Assembly: GCF_001641265.1 (NCBI RefSeq)
Contig: NW_020167527.1
Span: 620,001-684,000 of the forward strand
Direction: 5' to 3'
From: Pseudogymnoascus destructans
Lineage: Eukaryota; Ascomycota; Leotiomycetes; Thelebolales; Thelebolaceae
Length of the DNA stretch: 64,000 bases
Each line of letters opens with the position of its first letter. Position 1 is the first letter of the stretch. The translations under genes were made by a program, and so were the position numbers. This document shows, in pieces, positions 1 through 12,534 of this stretch. The notes beneath the pieces were generated by a model, which saw only the letters and a list, made by a program, of their open reading frames with translations, had not been told where the DNA came from and ran no database searches.

Positions 1-333
1 CAAGGGTCTGAAAGGAACTGCACATAATAAGTAAAATAAAAGATTTGAATCAGGCGTAATTTTCTGTGTTAACTACCTAAATAGAGCTAAAATAAAAGAT
101 TTCTATTAGTTTAAATGCTTGTATCTTGAGAGACAATTAAGAGATAAGTTAGCTATAAATAATATCGCACGTGCTATCAGTACTACTACGTACGTACGGT
201 GGGCAATATGCCGTATCGTGCCAACAAACCCTTGGCCCCCGCAGTAGATATACCTTCGACCTCCGCCAAACCCCGATCAAAGTGAGAAGTGCAACAATTA
301 ATATAACCCCCTTGAAACAAGAATACTTGAACT
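1..333. other. Upstream region of VFA1, no gene seen
   Basis: AT-rich sequence leading to the first supported start codon at 334. A short open frame here overlaps the VFA1 start in another frame and has no recognisable protein similarity. It presumably holds the VFA1 promoter and 5' leader. Confidence 0.5.
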
Positions 334-1040
334 ATGGCGTTCCCCAACATTTACACCCACAGGAAAGTGGCAGATACAGCATCAAAGCCATGTGATATCT
401 GCTTCAAACCGAGCACCAGCGTGCTCGTTGTCCCTGAAAACAAGGTAGGGTCGTTACCCAACACTTCGATACTATAGCTAATGTGCAGAAGGACTTCTTT
501 TTCGTTTGCCCTGGCCATTTGAAGGATAAGGGCTTCTGCACTCCTATCATAGATGAAGCTGCAGTGGCTGCCAAGAAGAAGAGGGAGATTGAGGACGAGG
601 TAGAGAGGGTTAAGAAGGAGTTTGAGGAGAAGCAAAAGAAGAAGAAGGAGAAGGAAAAAGAGAAGGAGAAGGACAAGGACAAGAAAGACGAAGATAAAAA
701 GGAGAAGGGCGAAGAGAAAAAGGAGAAGGGCGAAGAGAAAAAGGACGACGACACGGTATGAGATGCACTCCTATCACGTGAACTCTTAAAGCATGCCTAA
801 CCATGCACAGAACAAGCCAGACACTACATCACAAGAACCCGAAGAAGAACCCCGAGTCTTCGCTCTCCAAAAGTAATCTCCCCCAAACTAGAAGCTATAT
901 TTTACGTACATCTAACGTTTCACAGGGCCTTCTACCGAAAACGCCTTGACCGCAAGCGAGCAGGGGAAATCGCAAAACGCAATCGCGAACGTTTCCAAAA
1001 CCCAAACCTCTTCCCCAGCGTTCCCAAAGACATCCGCTGA
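334..1040 (+). CDS. VFA1: Vps4-associated protein 1 (Vfa1-like)
   Basis: Predicted 184-residue protein from four exons: 334-444, 489-755, 811-872 and 926-1040. The N-terminus has a small Cys-containing module (CDICFKP at about residues 20-26, then FVCPGHLKDKGF), the usual hallmark of Vfa1 proteins. The middle is a long Lys/Glu coiled segment made of KEKEK and GEEKKEK repeats. The C-terminus (EEEPRVFALQ followed by AFYRKRLDRKR) is the conserved family tail and is recovered only when the last two introns are removed. Known role: Vfa1 binds the AAA-ATPase Vps4 at endosomes and stimulates its disassembly of ESCRT-III. The first splice acceptor is ambiguous by one codon (488 or 491), since both AGs keep frame. 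The start at 334 gives the conserved MAFPNIYTHRKV opening. Recognition rests on motif memory, not a search. Confidence 0.85.
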
Positions 1041-3043
1041 AAATACCACCCCAACCCTACTCCAAAAACCGAGCCTGGATACGATATATGAAAACCCCCA
1101 CGCCATACCCAAGTTTTCCCCAGCCCTGCGAAGAAGTCCCAAGACATCAATGTTCGTTCGCGCTAACTGTGCAACTGCCCCACACCTCCACAACAACCCC
1201 TCCGGACATGAGGTTCTGCATTACCTTCCCATTTCGTCGAGCCGGTCCGTCCCAGGAATGCAACACGCCTTGCTCGCGTGCCCCGCACATGCCAACTTCG
1301 GCGAGTCCGAATTGACACGTCAGTGCACATATGCCGCCCTCTGCGCAAATCGCGGTGGGAGAAGGCTGTCAGCACTCTGCTGACTGCTGCCGAGCGCCGT
1401 GGCATCCTTTATGAAGACTGGGATGGCGGGCAAATACCGGTGGAATCATGTACTGTTCTCGTACCACGGCCTTGGAAGATACTTCCCCAAAATAGACGCG
1501 GGATGGCGCCATCCTAAAGTGAGAGTCTGACTTGAATCTTTCTGGAAGCCGGCGAACGACCCGGGATAGAGCCTTGCTACCCATGCCCACCTCAGATGAT
1601 CTCAATCACGCCCAGAATACGAAGCCTTACTCCTCCTCTCACATCTCGATCCAACCCCCCCCCTCCGATCGCCCCTCCATCCCTCCGTCCCCCTCACCCA
1701 CGACCGTAAGTCGCCACGCCACAGCATCAGTCATACCTATACTCCCTTCGCCACTCGCGCCTGCCCTTCACCACTCACGCCTCCCCGCGCTCGAGCCACA
1801 CCCGAGCTTAGTGCTTACCCCTCATCCCTCCGTCCCTACGCCACCAGCCAGCCTCGGTATTCTGTCCTACGACATCACCCTCAACTCACTCGTAGCGGGT
1901 TCTAAACCGGGGACCCAGGCGGACTTGCGGTAGAGCAGGGGAAGATAAGCGGAGGAGGGCAGATATGCCTATCCCCCATCCAGCGGCATCGATTGCTTGT
2001 AGCAGTTACGCACCCCCATTGGCGGCAGTGGAAAAGTTAGTCCGCGCGGCGGCTCGGTGACGATGGAGTGTCGGTTTGGGCGGGGCGTAGGGGAGTAGGG
2101 GGGTTCGGTAGTCCGGAGATGGGTGTGTGGGGTTGTAAGGCTCATCTCATCTCATAGAAGGAATGGAAGAAACGGAGCCCCCATCTGCCGGGGTTTTTAG
2201 AAACCAAAAAAAGAAGGAATCCTTGCGCATAACGGCTTTATTGCGGATCGACCCTCGGTGTATCTGCCCGGGGCCCTTACACTACGTAACCACTTCTTCG
2301 GTCTTTAGGGGATCAGGGGAAGAGGGGGGCTTCGGGGTTCCGGGTTCCTTGATACAGGGCTGACGGGGTGGTTTCTTAATACGTTTAGGGGTGGATGTGT
2401 AATAGAATTCTATTATCTTCCGGGCGTATGGGGGTTTCGGTTAGTTCGATGCTCAGATGCGCAGGTTCATGAAACGTGGTGCTGTAAATGGTAGTGTAAA
2501 ATGGCATGATTGAGGGAGGAGGTTTCTCTATCTCCCCTCACATTATCTATCCATCCATATATTCATCCCTCACCGACCAAGCCACTCGGTAGTCGTGTCT
2601 CTCTTATCCCTCATGCCCCGTGCTTCTTTCCCAGCACCACGTGCCTCACTGCCTATATCACCCACCAAAGTGTATAACCTTCTCATAACCGTCATCGACA
2701 GACTCCCAGCGCAAACCTGCGCTCTTTTAATCCAAATAGCCCCCCCTCCCTGCTCAAAACAAGCAAGGTCCCATATAACATGCTCCAGTATATGCAGTAA
2801 TCGTTCGTTCGTTCGTTAAGAAGCTGCTTTGCTTCGTAGATGAGATGCTAACCAAAAAGCCATCATAAAAATAAAAACTCCAAATATGAATGAATCTTCC
2901 TGTCCTTATGCCGCAAAAAGCTGTTTGCCCCTAGCCGGTCTCCTCGCCCTCTGAAAATAGTCCCCTGTGAATTTCGGTGTTGCTCAATCTCTTTGGTTCT
3001 GGTTCCATGGTCTATCTGACCGTCTCATCTACCATTTTTCTTG
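1041..3043. other. Intergenic region, no gene seen
   Basis: About 2 kb between VFA1 and the tail-end of the C2H2 gene. The open frames here are Pro/Ser-rich and low-complexity (for example 1532-1933) with no family resemblance or convincing exon structure. A GTTC tetranucleotide run lies near 2805-2818. It probably contains the 3' untranslated regions of both genes. Confidence 0.5.
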
Positions 3044-5356
3044 TTATTCCTCCTCCTCATTGATCCTCGCCACCGGCAGCGGCTCATCCCTCATACACGC
3101 ATTCTCCAGCATATTCGTCCACTTCCCGCTCGTCCCCGCATGACTATGCTTAAGATGCTGCCTAAAGTGATCCGCGCGAAAGAACTTCTTCGTATGATTG
3201 CACTCGCGGAATTTATGCAGATCAACCAGATGCTGGATCCTGGCCTCCCAATCGCGCTCCGTCGGCACCTTGCCCTCCTGCCCATTCCCCAGGATCCCGT
3301 GGCCGCTGCGCGCGAACTCGTCGCCGCAGTAGCCGCAGGTGTCGGCGTCGTTGGGCGCGGTGGGGGAGGTGTGGAAGGCGTCTACGTAGCCCGCGAGCGC
3401 GGCGCAGGACCAGGAGTGGCGGCGGAGGTGGAGGGAGTTTTGGTGGCGCTCGGCTTCGTTTTTGTTCTTGAAGCGGTTCTTGCAATATGCGCATTCGTAC
3501 TGCTTCTCGGACTCGTGGGCACTGGGGATGTGTTAGTAAGCAATGTGATGGGAAATAAGGAGTTTGGAACTTACGCTAGTGCTTCCTCCGTGTCGAACTT
3601 TTTGGGCTTCTTGGGACAGCAGTCGCACACATATCCGCTCTGGACCTTCAGGATGTCATTTTTGGGCTGGTTGACGGTATCCAGAGACTTATGAGCAGAG
3701 ACAATAGGCCTCGAATCAGAGATAGCCCTGTGGGGGTGTCGTGGGTGCTCGAGAGGCGCACTAGTAGCAGCCAGAGACATGGAAAAGGGCGAATCATGCC
3801 CATCCATCGTGCGGGGAGAAACAGCGCCAGGGTAATAGGTATCAGTAGAATATCCAAGAGGCGAAATAGCGCCAGGAGAACGACCCCCAGGCGAAAGTCG
3901 GCCGTAAGAATCAACAGTGCTCATGCTGCTAGCAGCTAGCGAGGGAACAGAATTTAATGATGCGCTTCGAGGTCCAGAGGTAGACGAAGAAATAGATCCG
4001 TGGTCGGAATGATTCCGCGGAGCTGGCGAGGCACGGGAGGCTTGCTCCCTCCTCCTGTACAAATCTGGTGGCCCGTCATCAACGGGAGGCGATGACGCCC
4101 TCCTCTTCTGTCCAGCAGCTGCGCTCAGTGGTTGCCCATCTGATCGCCTCATCCCGTCGTCGATATGAAGGCGCTGGAAACCCGTCTCCTCCATGGGAAA
4201 GTCGGACTCGTTATCCGTGTAGTGGCTGCCTTGATATGAATAGCTAACCGTACTGAAAGCGTCGTCAAAATCGTGGGTCGTTTGCCTGCTATACGGCCGT
4301 GGAGATTGCTCCGTATCGTCCCGTTCACTCGGTGATCTGTAGCCATATTGCCCCCCATTACGCATACTTGGTGCAATGGGTGCTGAACCTCCACTCGCCC
4401 CCCTAGAAATTGGACTTTCCAAGGGACTAAGTTTTGGGTTCATTGCTGGCAGAGATAAAGGCTTCTGGTGAGACAGCCCATGCTTCTGGCCCAGCGGCGA
4501 CGATGGCACGCTGTCGTTGAAAGATTTGCTGAAAGGCGCCCTTCCGTAACTTCGGGGGGATGTTGAAATATCACCTCCCCTTCTCGAGTTGAGCTTCTGT
4601 AGTACGGATTTGTCATATGTCTGTGTATTGGTCCGGTATTTCTCGTGTACTGAACTTTGGAATCCAGGTCTCCGAGGTATCGAATATTCATGCCTTGAAC
4701 TATAGATACTAATATTAGCAAAGTTCTCGCGTATTTCAAAAGTCCCACTGTCCACGAAGCTCAACACATAAACTTGACGGCGCCGCTAATGCATTTTCAT
4801 AACAGTATACCAAAACCAGAGAGCAAGAAATCCCATTAACTTACTTGGTAGAGCCTATGCTTCCGCATGTAGAAAGGCTCGCATAGCCCTCGTCCACCTT
4901 CGGGCACGAGCTATTGTATGAGTCGACTCCAGATATGGACTTTATGGTAGAGGCAGAACTCCCACGACGATATTCGACAGAGTCCATGATGCCATTCCCA
5001 TAGCCCGAAAGGCTTCCGTATAGACTCGAACCCGATTTTACAGAAGATGGTTTCCCCCAGCCATGTTCTTCTCTGGAATTGCTCCATTCCCAACCCGGAT
5101 CAACTGTCCTCGCCCCACTGCCTTCTCGCTCATGATTGACGTATCGCGGTGGCGGTAACGGTGGCGGCGGCAAATCGTCCCCCCGCGCGTTCGGTATCGA
5201 CATAGGGCTGGCAGAGGAGGGTGGAGAGGATCCCAGGGTGTTAGGGCTTGATCGAATTGTCATGGCCTTCCTCTCGGACGGATTCGAGGTCTGTATGTAT
5301 ATTTCGGGCAGCGCAAATGCCAAGCGATGCGCCGACGCATAGCGAGGGATTTCCAT
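3044..5356 (-). CDS. Fungal C2H2 zinc-finger protein, probable regulator
   Basis: Predicted 724 residues from three exons: 5356-4845, 4759-3575 and 3521-3044. Most of the protein is Ser/Pro-rich and disordered, opening with a polyproline stretch (PPPPLPPPRYV) seen in a common filamentous-fungal zinc-finger family. The C-terminal exon carries a classical finger (C-x2-C-x12-H-x5-H, CAYC...HQNSLHLRRH). It is followed by a CGYCGDEF pair and a long conserved segment with the EARIQHLVDLHKFREC and FFRADHFRQHLKHSH motifs. Zn- or DNA-binding is inferred from the finger and no target can be named. The start is uncertain: ATG at 5356 gives MEIPRYASAHR, and an in-frame ATG at 5263 gives MTIRSSPN. Splice phases match at both introns, and the second intron has a clean CTAAC branch site. 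Confidence 0.75.
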
Positions 5357-5990
5357 GATGATCGTACGTCTTTTCTTTGCCACGAGCTGAACTGTGCAGC
5401 ATGTGGAGGCGACGGAGGAGGCTGGCGCGTCTCCTATTCCAGAGTGGCGACAATTCACGGACTGACCGAGAGAGCAGGAACCATGAATTGTATATATATC
5501 CAGAAGGCATAAACGTTAAAAAAGAAGCAAGAAATAAGGCGATGCGAAATGAAGTGAATAGTCCCGTCTATGGGGCGACGAGTTAGCCTGGTGTTTATGT
5601 CATTTCATCAGCCGCCTTGTCGAGGTTGCTTTGGAGAAGGCTGAAAATGAGAGGGTCGGCGGGATGGTACTGTAGGGGTTCGGTACTTCGGCGATAGGGT
5701 GACAAAAGGTATCAGAAATCGGAACCTCGCCCCAAATGTCTCAGGGTTTCCTCAGTGCCACTGAGATAGTTTGAGACTTGGGAAGAATAGGGGATTTGTA
5801 GGAGTGTGGAGATGGAGTAAAAGGGCCGTATAGTCGTATACGTAGTACTGGAATAGGTAGTTTTAGGTGGCATATGAGGCAGACAAGACAATGACCCCGA
5901 AAGAACGGCTTGCGTAGGGATATAATATAATCAGGGGTCTTTTGAACATGGTATGTGATTGTGTGTAGGGGTGGAAGTGGAGAGAGGGAG

Positions 5991-6106
5991 GGGAGGGGTA
6001 GGGTAGGGGTAGGGTAGGGGGTAGGGTAGGGGGGGTAGGGTAGTGGGGGTAGGGTAGGGGGGGTAGGGTAGGGCGGGTAGGGTAGGGCGGGTAGGGGAGG
6101 AGGTAA
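5991..6106. repeat. Interstitial TAGGG-type G-rich tract
   Basis: About 115 bp of irregular GGGTAGGGTA units with G-runs of three to seven and two interrupting GTGG or GCGGG variants. It resembles ascomycete telomere repeat (TTAGGG) lacking one T. All G-runs are on the + strand, so G-quadruplex formation is plausible. Confidence 0.85.
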
Positions 6107-6187
6107 GTTCGAGGTGGGGAAAGGGAATGGGGGAAGGAGAAGGAAAGGAAGCGAAGTGGAGATACTACAAATTGAATCGAGGTGTAG

Positions 6188-6720
6188 TGGGAGTAACGTA
6201 AGTCGTGGCGTGGCGTAACTAGCAAATTTACATCGCCGACTAGTATTAAAACCCTTAATAACTGTTTAAGTAGGCTATGTAGAATATAATGCTTTGTATT
6301 GGAAACTTTATATACACACACATGCGACTTAGAAAATTTAGCTTGTAAGCTAGCTATATAAGGAAGTTACCAACGATAGATTTGCTATACTAATATTTTG
6401 TATGGCAACAACTTAACCCTTTAATAACTTATGCAAAACAACGCTAATACTGCTATAACTTTCACATGTAATAGAGTACTTATATAGGTCCTATATGTAA
6501 AGAGGAATATGATTTGGTAATTTTATTAATGGAGTTATTTAGGTTTGAAGTTGTTGGGTTTAAGTACCATTACTTACAAGTTTAGCTGCAAAGGTACAGC
6601 CCCTCGTTACGCCATTCCACTCGTTACGCCATTCCACTCGTTACGCCATTCCACTCGTTACGCCATTCCACTCGTTACGCCATTCCACTCGTTACGCCAC
6701 GACTTACTTACGTTAGTGGG
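6188..6720. repeat. Imperfect inverted repeat around an AT-rich core
   Basis: The arm at about 6188-6219 (GGGAGTAACGTAAGTCGTGG then CGTGGCGTAAC) reappears in reverse complement at about 6690-6718 (GTTACGCCAC-GACTTAC-TTACGTTA). Between them lie about 470 bp of AT-rich sequence without coding potential. This could be a decayed miniature transposon, but no target-site duplication was recognised. Confidence 0.6.
6604..6698. repeat. 17-bp tandem repeat, about 5.5 copies
   Basis: Nearly perfect head-to-tail copies of TCGTTACGCCATTCCAC starting at 6604, 6621, 6638, 6655 and 6672. The last runs into the inverted-repeat arm. Confidence 0.9.
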
Positions 6721-6726
6721 AGAGTG

Positions 6727-6840
6727 GAAGTAGTGGGAGTGGTGGAAGTAGTGGGAGTAGTGGGAGTAGTGGGAGTAGTGGGAGTAGTGGGAGTAGTGGG
6801 AGTAGTGGGAGTAGTGGGAGTAGTGCAAGTAGTGGGAGTA
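6727..6840. repeat. 9-bp tandem repeat (GTAGTGGGA)n
   Basis: About 12 copies of GTAGTGGGA with two or three variant units. It directly follows the inverted-repeat arm, which itself contains GTGGGAG. Confidence 0.9.
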
Positions 6841-9800
6841 TTGGAGTGAAAGTATTGGAGTAAGTGGGAAGTGGTGGTGCCGTCCCCTGGTCCCTTCTCT
6901 TTGTAAGTTACTAGAATAGCCGCAGTCTGTAATTGTGTTCAGTTTGCTACTAGTAAAGGACTAGAGTAGGAGTAACAGTAGGGAGTGACAGCAGCACCCT
7001 CCAAGTGCTGCCATTGTTGCTTGGCAAGGCAATACTGTAGTATTACTAGTACTGTACCAAGAGTTCTGTAACGAGCTGTCGTAGAGTACAGTACGGCGCC
7101 AGAAGTTTTACATATTTGCACGCCCGTCCGCAACAAGAAGGAGCGAAATATTGACCGAGGCTGTCTCTGAGCTCAGATGTTGACGACGGCGGCGGCGCTC
7201 ATCTCGAAGATCCCCAGCTATCGTCCTTTTCCTCACTGAATCCCTCGTCCTAAAGCCACGGTCGAATGTGGAAAGTAAGACTGCATACCCTTTAGGATCA
7301 ATCGTACCAGTCCGAACAGGGTAACTTACTGTGTACAGCACTGCACAGTCCTATGCAGCAGTAGTCGAGCGGGGCCTATGGTTGGTTGGTTGGCTCGGAG
7401 TGCTAGCTAAAGAGATCAGGCCAGGAAGACGAATATATCTGGCAGTTTCCACTGATTCCAGTGTCTTGCGTCCACTTCTTGCGCGGTTCTTCGTTCTTCC
7501 AACTGCTCGCGCTGAAGGTCGATCTATTGTCTAGTGAAACAGGATGTTCGCTCGTGTATTTATGCGCGCGGCAAGGCAGAGAGAGGGCCCTGGGGAGTGG
7601 CTTGTACTGGGCAAAACGCTGATGGAGCCCATTAAACCTGATTCTGGATATCCGACTGCTCATCCCATTTCCACGTTGTCAAACCACGGTCTTGATGTTC
7701 TTCCGTTTTTCCTTCCTTTTTTCCTTCCCGCCCGAGTGGCCCATGCAAAGCCGGGGATATGGCTCCGTTCCTTTAGCTGGCTGTTCGTTACAGCATGGTT
7801 GCATTCAGTGATTGGGTGTGTTCGGATGATAAGCGGATGGTTTTGACGGGCTTGAAATCCTTCAGCCCTACTTGGCCTGCTGGCGAGAGGTAAGTTACCA
7901 CTATCGTGAGATGAGCGAGACTGGCTGCGCCACCTTGGGCAGTCCCACGTAATCTGCAGTATCGCACTTGTTCCGCGCACCTACTGGTGGCTCCGCGGCG
8001 CTACTGAGCCGCGCCTTACGCGTTATGTATGCACACACTTCTTGGAGATGAGCTGTGTGTGTCGAGTATACATGGCGAACTGGTCTGGTGGTGCACGGAG
8101 TACGGAGTACCGAGTACACAGAGCTACTCACAGCTGGTCACAGTTCCCCTCTCTGCAAGGCTGATCAGTCTCAGCTATGACTTGGCGCATACACCAGCTT
8201 ATAGATTCCCGGTAGTCCGCCATTTCCGTGTCCAAGCTCGCTCGCTAAGGCTCCTTTTCAGCTGTAAAGTTAAGCGATGAGCTGAGGAGTATCGCCATCC
8301 ACAACTCATTGGATGAGAACAATCTCTCCAACACCACTAAAACTACCAAAGTTGATTCACCTCACTTCCCCGCAAGCTATGTATATTAGTTCTGTGAAGG
8401 CGATCCATACAATAGCATTCGCACAGATCAGACACGACGTGTACGAGCTCAGAGAAGACCCATATCAATCTGGTCTCGTTTCTCCAGAAGTTGGCCGTTC
8501 GCCACTATCACACCGTCTTTGTAAACTTCCAACTCCGAAGAGCGCCCCATGGAACACGATTCCGACAAACCGGACCAGCCCTGAAAGGGAGCGAGCAGAC
8601 GACTGGGTGTGCCCTCGGATTGCAGATTGCCAGCACATGTCCCACCAAGAACACGATATGCACATGGCATGTGTGTCCAAGCACGGCATGTACGTCTAGT
8701 ATGGCTCCGCAAGCCCAACCCGGCTCGCTTGGGGGTTCGTAATGTCTTCATCTAATGAAGTTTGGGGGTTTCGAGATGTCAACATGCACGGTATCACTCG
8801 AAGTGTGAACCATTTTGATCGTCAACCACCCGCTCCCCCTTCTATCACTTATTCCCTACCTTAATATAAACTCGTGCCCGTCGAAACGGCTGCGAGAAAC
8901 CAGCCAGTCCCAAGCATCCTTGCTCGCATTCCCAACCTCTTCTGGCGATGTGCATGTGGGTTGCAGATGCAGCATTCCGTCCGCGTCGTGAGGCCAATGC
9001 TCTCCATGGGTGCCAAATCAAGTAGGCGGAACGTTCAGCATGCCCACAACGTGACTCGCCGTGTGTGAAAATGAGACAGCAAAGGGGGACAAAACCTGTA
9101 GTCTTGAGTCGAGCAAACCATGTCAGGGTCACTGAATAGGAATAATTTGCCGGGTTGCTCCATGCGCAATTATTCTGGAACTGCAACGAGGAGTACCGTG
9201 CTCCATAGTTGCTTAGCCTCCGCTGCGTTCCTCTTTGTTGGGAAAAGATACAGGCCCCCCCCCTTCAAAACTGTGTAGGGCCACTAACGACGCCAACGGA
9301 CTGTTGCTCAACCGCACCTCCGCGGCGTGGTGAGCACGACGTCAAACAGCATGCATGCATGGATGGCGCTCAGTAGCTGCGTCACACCCAACCAGCAAGA
9401 TTCAACCCATGTGCATCATCTGTGAAAGCCGTCAAATGGTCCTGATACCCCGTGGTGTGCTCCGGCACTCTGTGGCCACTGGGACGAATAGGCTCATCTG
9501 ATCCAAAGGCGAGGTCGGGGAGTTGCAGCTTCATCTTGGTCCTCTCGGATTCTACAATGCGGTGCCATGGTAAGGAATCCGTCAGCGGACGCCCACGCAA
9601 CTTCCCATATTGATGATTTTCCATTGTGGATACAGAGGTGAGTGTCAACCGTTTATCCCGCGGTACCCTCCACAACTACGGAGTAGAGTACAGGTACGAG
9701 CACTCTTACCATACGAGTGCCACACCGTCAAGGGTTTTGCAGAATGGCCCATTCCATGCGAATGCTTGAGACGAATGGCACCTCAGGGAGACAGGCCCAG

Positions 9801-10957
9801 TCCGAGTACGGTGTAGTTGCAGTAATCCCCTCATGCCGAACCGTGGAAGTCTTGGCAGAGTCCGATATGGGAAAAAGGGCTGCCTTATTGGTTCCTGGCC
9901 GTCGGCGTAGCCAATTTCCCTCTGGTATCATCCTATCCTGCTCGTACATACGCAGGATCTATGCATTGCTCGCGGGGGCCATGAGTAGGAACCGTCTCCT
10001 CGAAAAGTATTACCGTATGCAGAATGAGTGGATGGAGCCGCTAGAGCAGTAGCAATATCGCTATGACCAAGCTTACAGCCCTGCGAGCCGACGCCAGAGG
10101 AAGTCCTTATATTCGTCGGGAGGAACGATAGCAACGTATCCCGCAGAACGGGTCCATATTCGTTCTCTCTCTGAGGGTTAGTTAGAGAAGCAGACAGGGG
10201 CAGCAAATGCAGGGTCCAGGTACACCCCGCCAGCCAGCGCAAAGGGCCAACAGCCTGTCCAACGGTGTGAAGGAACGCATCCTGCCGACGACGGAAAAGG
10301 CGGTGGGGGGGTCCAATAGTGGGCAGGCAGCCATTTCCGGGTCCGACTTCATGTTCCATATTGTCGTTACCGTTTCCATGAACTATCCATACTCCCTCCG
10401 GTCTTGGGTAGGCTCGAGCGGGCCTCGGTGTCAAATCTACAATACTGGTGCCAATGTTGTCCCACTTAGAGCCTGTGGGGTTGAAAGGGGGCGGCTGAAG
10501 GCTGGGAGTCTGAGAGTCTCGAATGGGTTCGGGGGGCCTCGACTGTCTTTTCGAGGTCTGGCTCGTCGTGCCTCAGGCTATAAAAGCGGGCTAAGCGCGG
10601 GCGGGGATGAGACTTCTAGAACGACGGGGTGGGTGTTCAGACTGTCCACTCTACTCCGCAACAGTTTCAGCAACTAACTTATAGCTGCTGGTATATCGGA
10701 CCCGCAGTTAGTGAGGGGAATTCCAGTCCCGAGGCAGGCACCTACAGGGCATCCACAGCAATTTACAGTGGTGGCTGATTGTACAGTACGGAGTACAGTT
10801 GCTGAAAATAGGAAGTGTAATTATAATGGTCACGTGTAAAATATAACATTGAGTCACGTGCCGATGGAGGGGTTCACATATTTTTGTCCGAGGCAGAGGA
10901 GGGGCACAAGAGCCACAAGAGGGGCAGCACCCGACCAGCAACCATACTATAGACGAA

Positions 10958-12320
10958 ATGAAAGGCATAGGGGATGTAGAGCTCGCCAACGTGAGAGAGA
11001 AACAAAGACTAGAGGAAGTAAACAAGGCTATGGAAATGTCTATTGCAAAGGTTCCTGGTGATGAGAAGATTTACGTCAGTGGGTAGGTGCTCATACTTTT
11101 TCATACGTCCATTTTCAGCCAACAGCCCTGACCCCCTTTACTGCTGTGTTTACTTCTCACGTGGTTATCCCCTACTATCTCCCTTGTTTCACTCTGTCTA
11201 CCCTCGTATTCACGCACGTCAGCCCAGACCTATGGAGCATCTGCTGACCTGACCAAGAGTATTTGCCCTCCGGCGGCCTCAAACACTCAAAGAGGCGGGC
11301 ATAACACACATCGTCTCTGCGCTGCGGTTTAACTACAAGGAGACGAAAGGATGGGAGAACTACACGCACTGCAATGTCCAAATCGACGATATGGACGATG
11401 AGAACCTGATCGAGCATTTCCCGACGGTTGTCCAGTTTATCAAAGATGCGCTGGCAGGAGGCGGTGGTGTTCTGATCCACTGGTATGTCATAATTTCATT
11501 TCTCCCTATAGAAGTCTCTAGACCCCATCTAACACCCCCCAGCGCAATGGGCAAATCCCGCTCCGTAACCCTCGCCATCGCCTACCTCCTCGCCACCCGC
11601 CCCTCCCTAACCCCCTACACAGCACTCTCCCTAATCCGCCAAACCCGCCCCCACGCGGACCCCAACTCGGGCTTCATGACGCAACTCGACCTCTGGAGGC
11701 GCTGCGGCTGCACCCCTGACCTTGAGTCCAGCCCTATCTACCAGCGCTGGCTTTACGCCGCTGAAGTCGAGCTGAGCACCGCTATCGGCCGCGCCCCGGA
11801 CCGTCTGCGCTTCGAGGACGAGGAGAAAGTCAAGGCTGGAGTTACGGAAAGTTCTGATGCGACGAAGGCGATGCGCTGTAGGAGATGCAGGACTTTGCTC
11901 GCGAAGGATGAGTATATCGTTGAGCATGACCCCAAGGCCCCCAAAGAGGAAGACAGCATTTCCTCCACTGTAGCTCTTCCGCTCCCCAATCCCGACGCCG
12001 CTGCGGCGTCGTCGAGCAGTGTGGCTTGTGGCCACTTCTTCCTGCAGGCGCTGTCGTGGATGCGACTCGCGCTCGAGACGGGCGAGTTGGAAGGCCGCCT
12101 GCCGTGCCCGAATCTGAAGTGCGAGGCGCTGGTGGGGAGGTGGAATTGGAAGGGTTTGAAGTGTAGTTGTGGGGTGTGGGTTACGCCGGCATTTGCGGTG
12201 CAGAAGGGACGTGTAGATTTGTTGAGTCCGGCGGTGGAAAGAGGGAGAGGTGCACAGGCGGCTGGCGTCAGGATGCCGCCGGGGATGAGGGTGCCCCCGC
12301 CCAGGGGCGGGAATTTATAG
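10958..12320 (+). CDS. YVH1: Dual-specificity phosphatase Yvh1
   Basis: Predicted 375 residues from exons 10958-11082, 11258-11482 and 11543-12320. The N-terminal phosphatase domain opens with KVPGDEKIYVSG and continues VFALRRPQTLKEAGITHIVSAL. The acidic loop is DDMDDEN. The catalytic loop HCAMGKSRS appears only after splicing, because the second intron splits the Cys codon (TG|C). The C-terminal zinc-binding domain shows CRRC, then CGHFF, CPNLKC and CSCGVW. Known role of Yvh1: release of Mrt4 from pre-60S ribosomes through the zinc domain, plus roles in sporulation and growth. The start is uncertain: in-frame ATGs at 11030 and 11036 would give a shorter leader closer to the yeast protein. 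Convergent with NDC1, 214 bp away. Confidence 0.92.
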
Positions 12321-12534
12321 AATATTGTCTAGCGTGGGAAGTTGCGTATATCTGGTTGGCTGGATGAGAAGGGGCTATGGAAGGGCATGAAATGGGATTC
12401 ACCATGAAGACTGTGGGATGATAGCAATTGCTTTTGATACCATAAGAGCTATTATATAGGGCCAAGTTATTGGTGGTATCCTCCGTTTAGCATACAAGCC
12501 ATGTTATACATGTTTCATCATTTCCGTTTCCGCA

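Larger units (their letters stand above)
5357..10957. other. Long gene-free region
   Basis: About 5.6 kb with only short, unrelated open frames on both strands and no recognisable domain. It contains the TAGGG-type tract, an inverted repeat and two tandem arrays (listed separately), a GCATGCATGCATGG run near 9351 and scattered GTACGGAGTAC-like short palindromes. I see no tRNA, rRNA or transposase remnant. Decayed transposon DNA or long non-coding transcripts cannot be excluded. Confidence 0.45.

Noticed and set aside
404..754. Minus-strand Ser/Phe-rich frame
   Set aside because: Antisense shadow of the Lys/Glu repeats in VFA1.
1532..1933. 133-codon + strand open frame
   Set aside because: Pro/Ser-rich low-complexity translation, no homology cues, no supporting exon structure.
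6604..6840. CRISPR-like array
   Set aside because: Units are contiguous tandem repeats without spacers, and the genome is eukaryotic.
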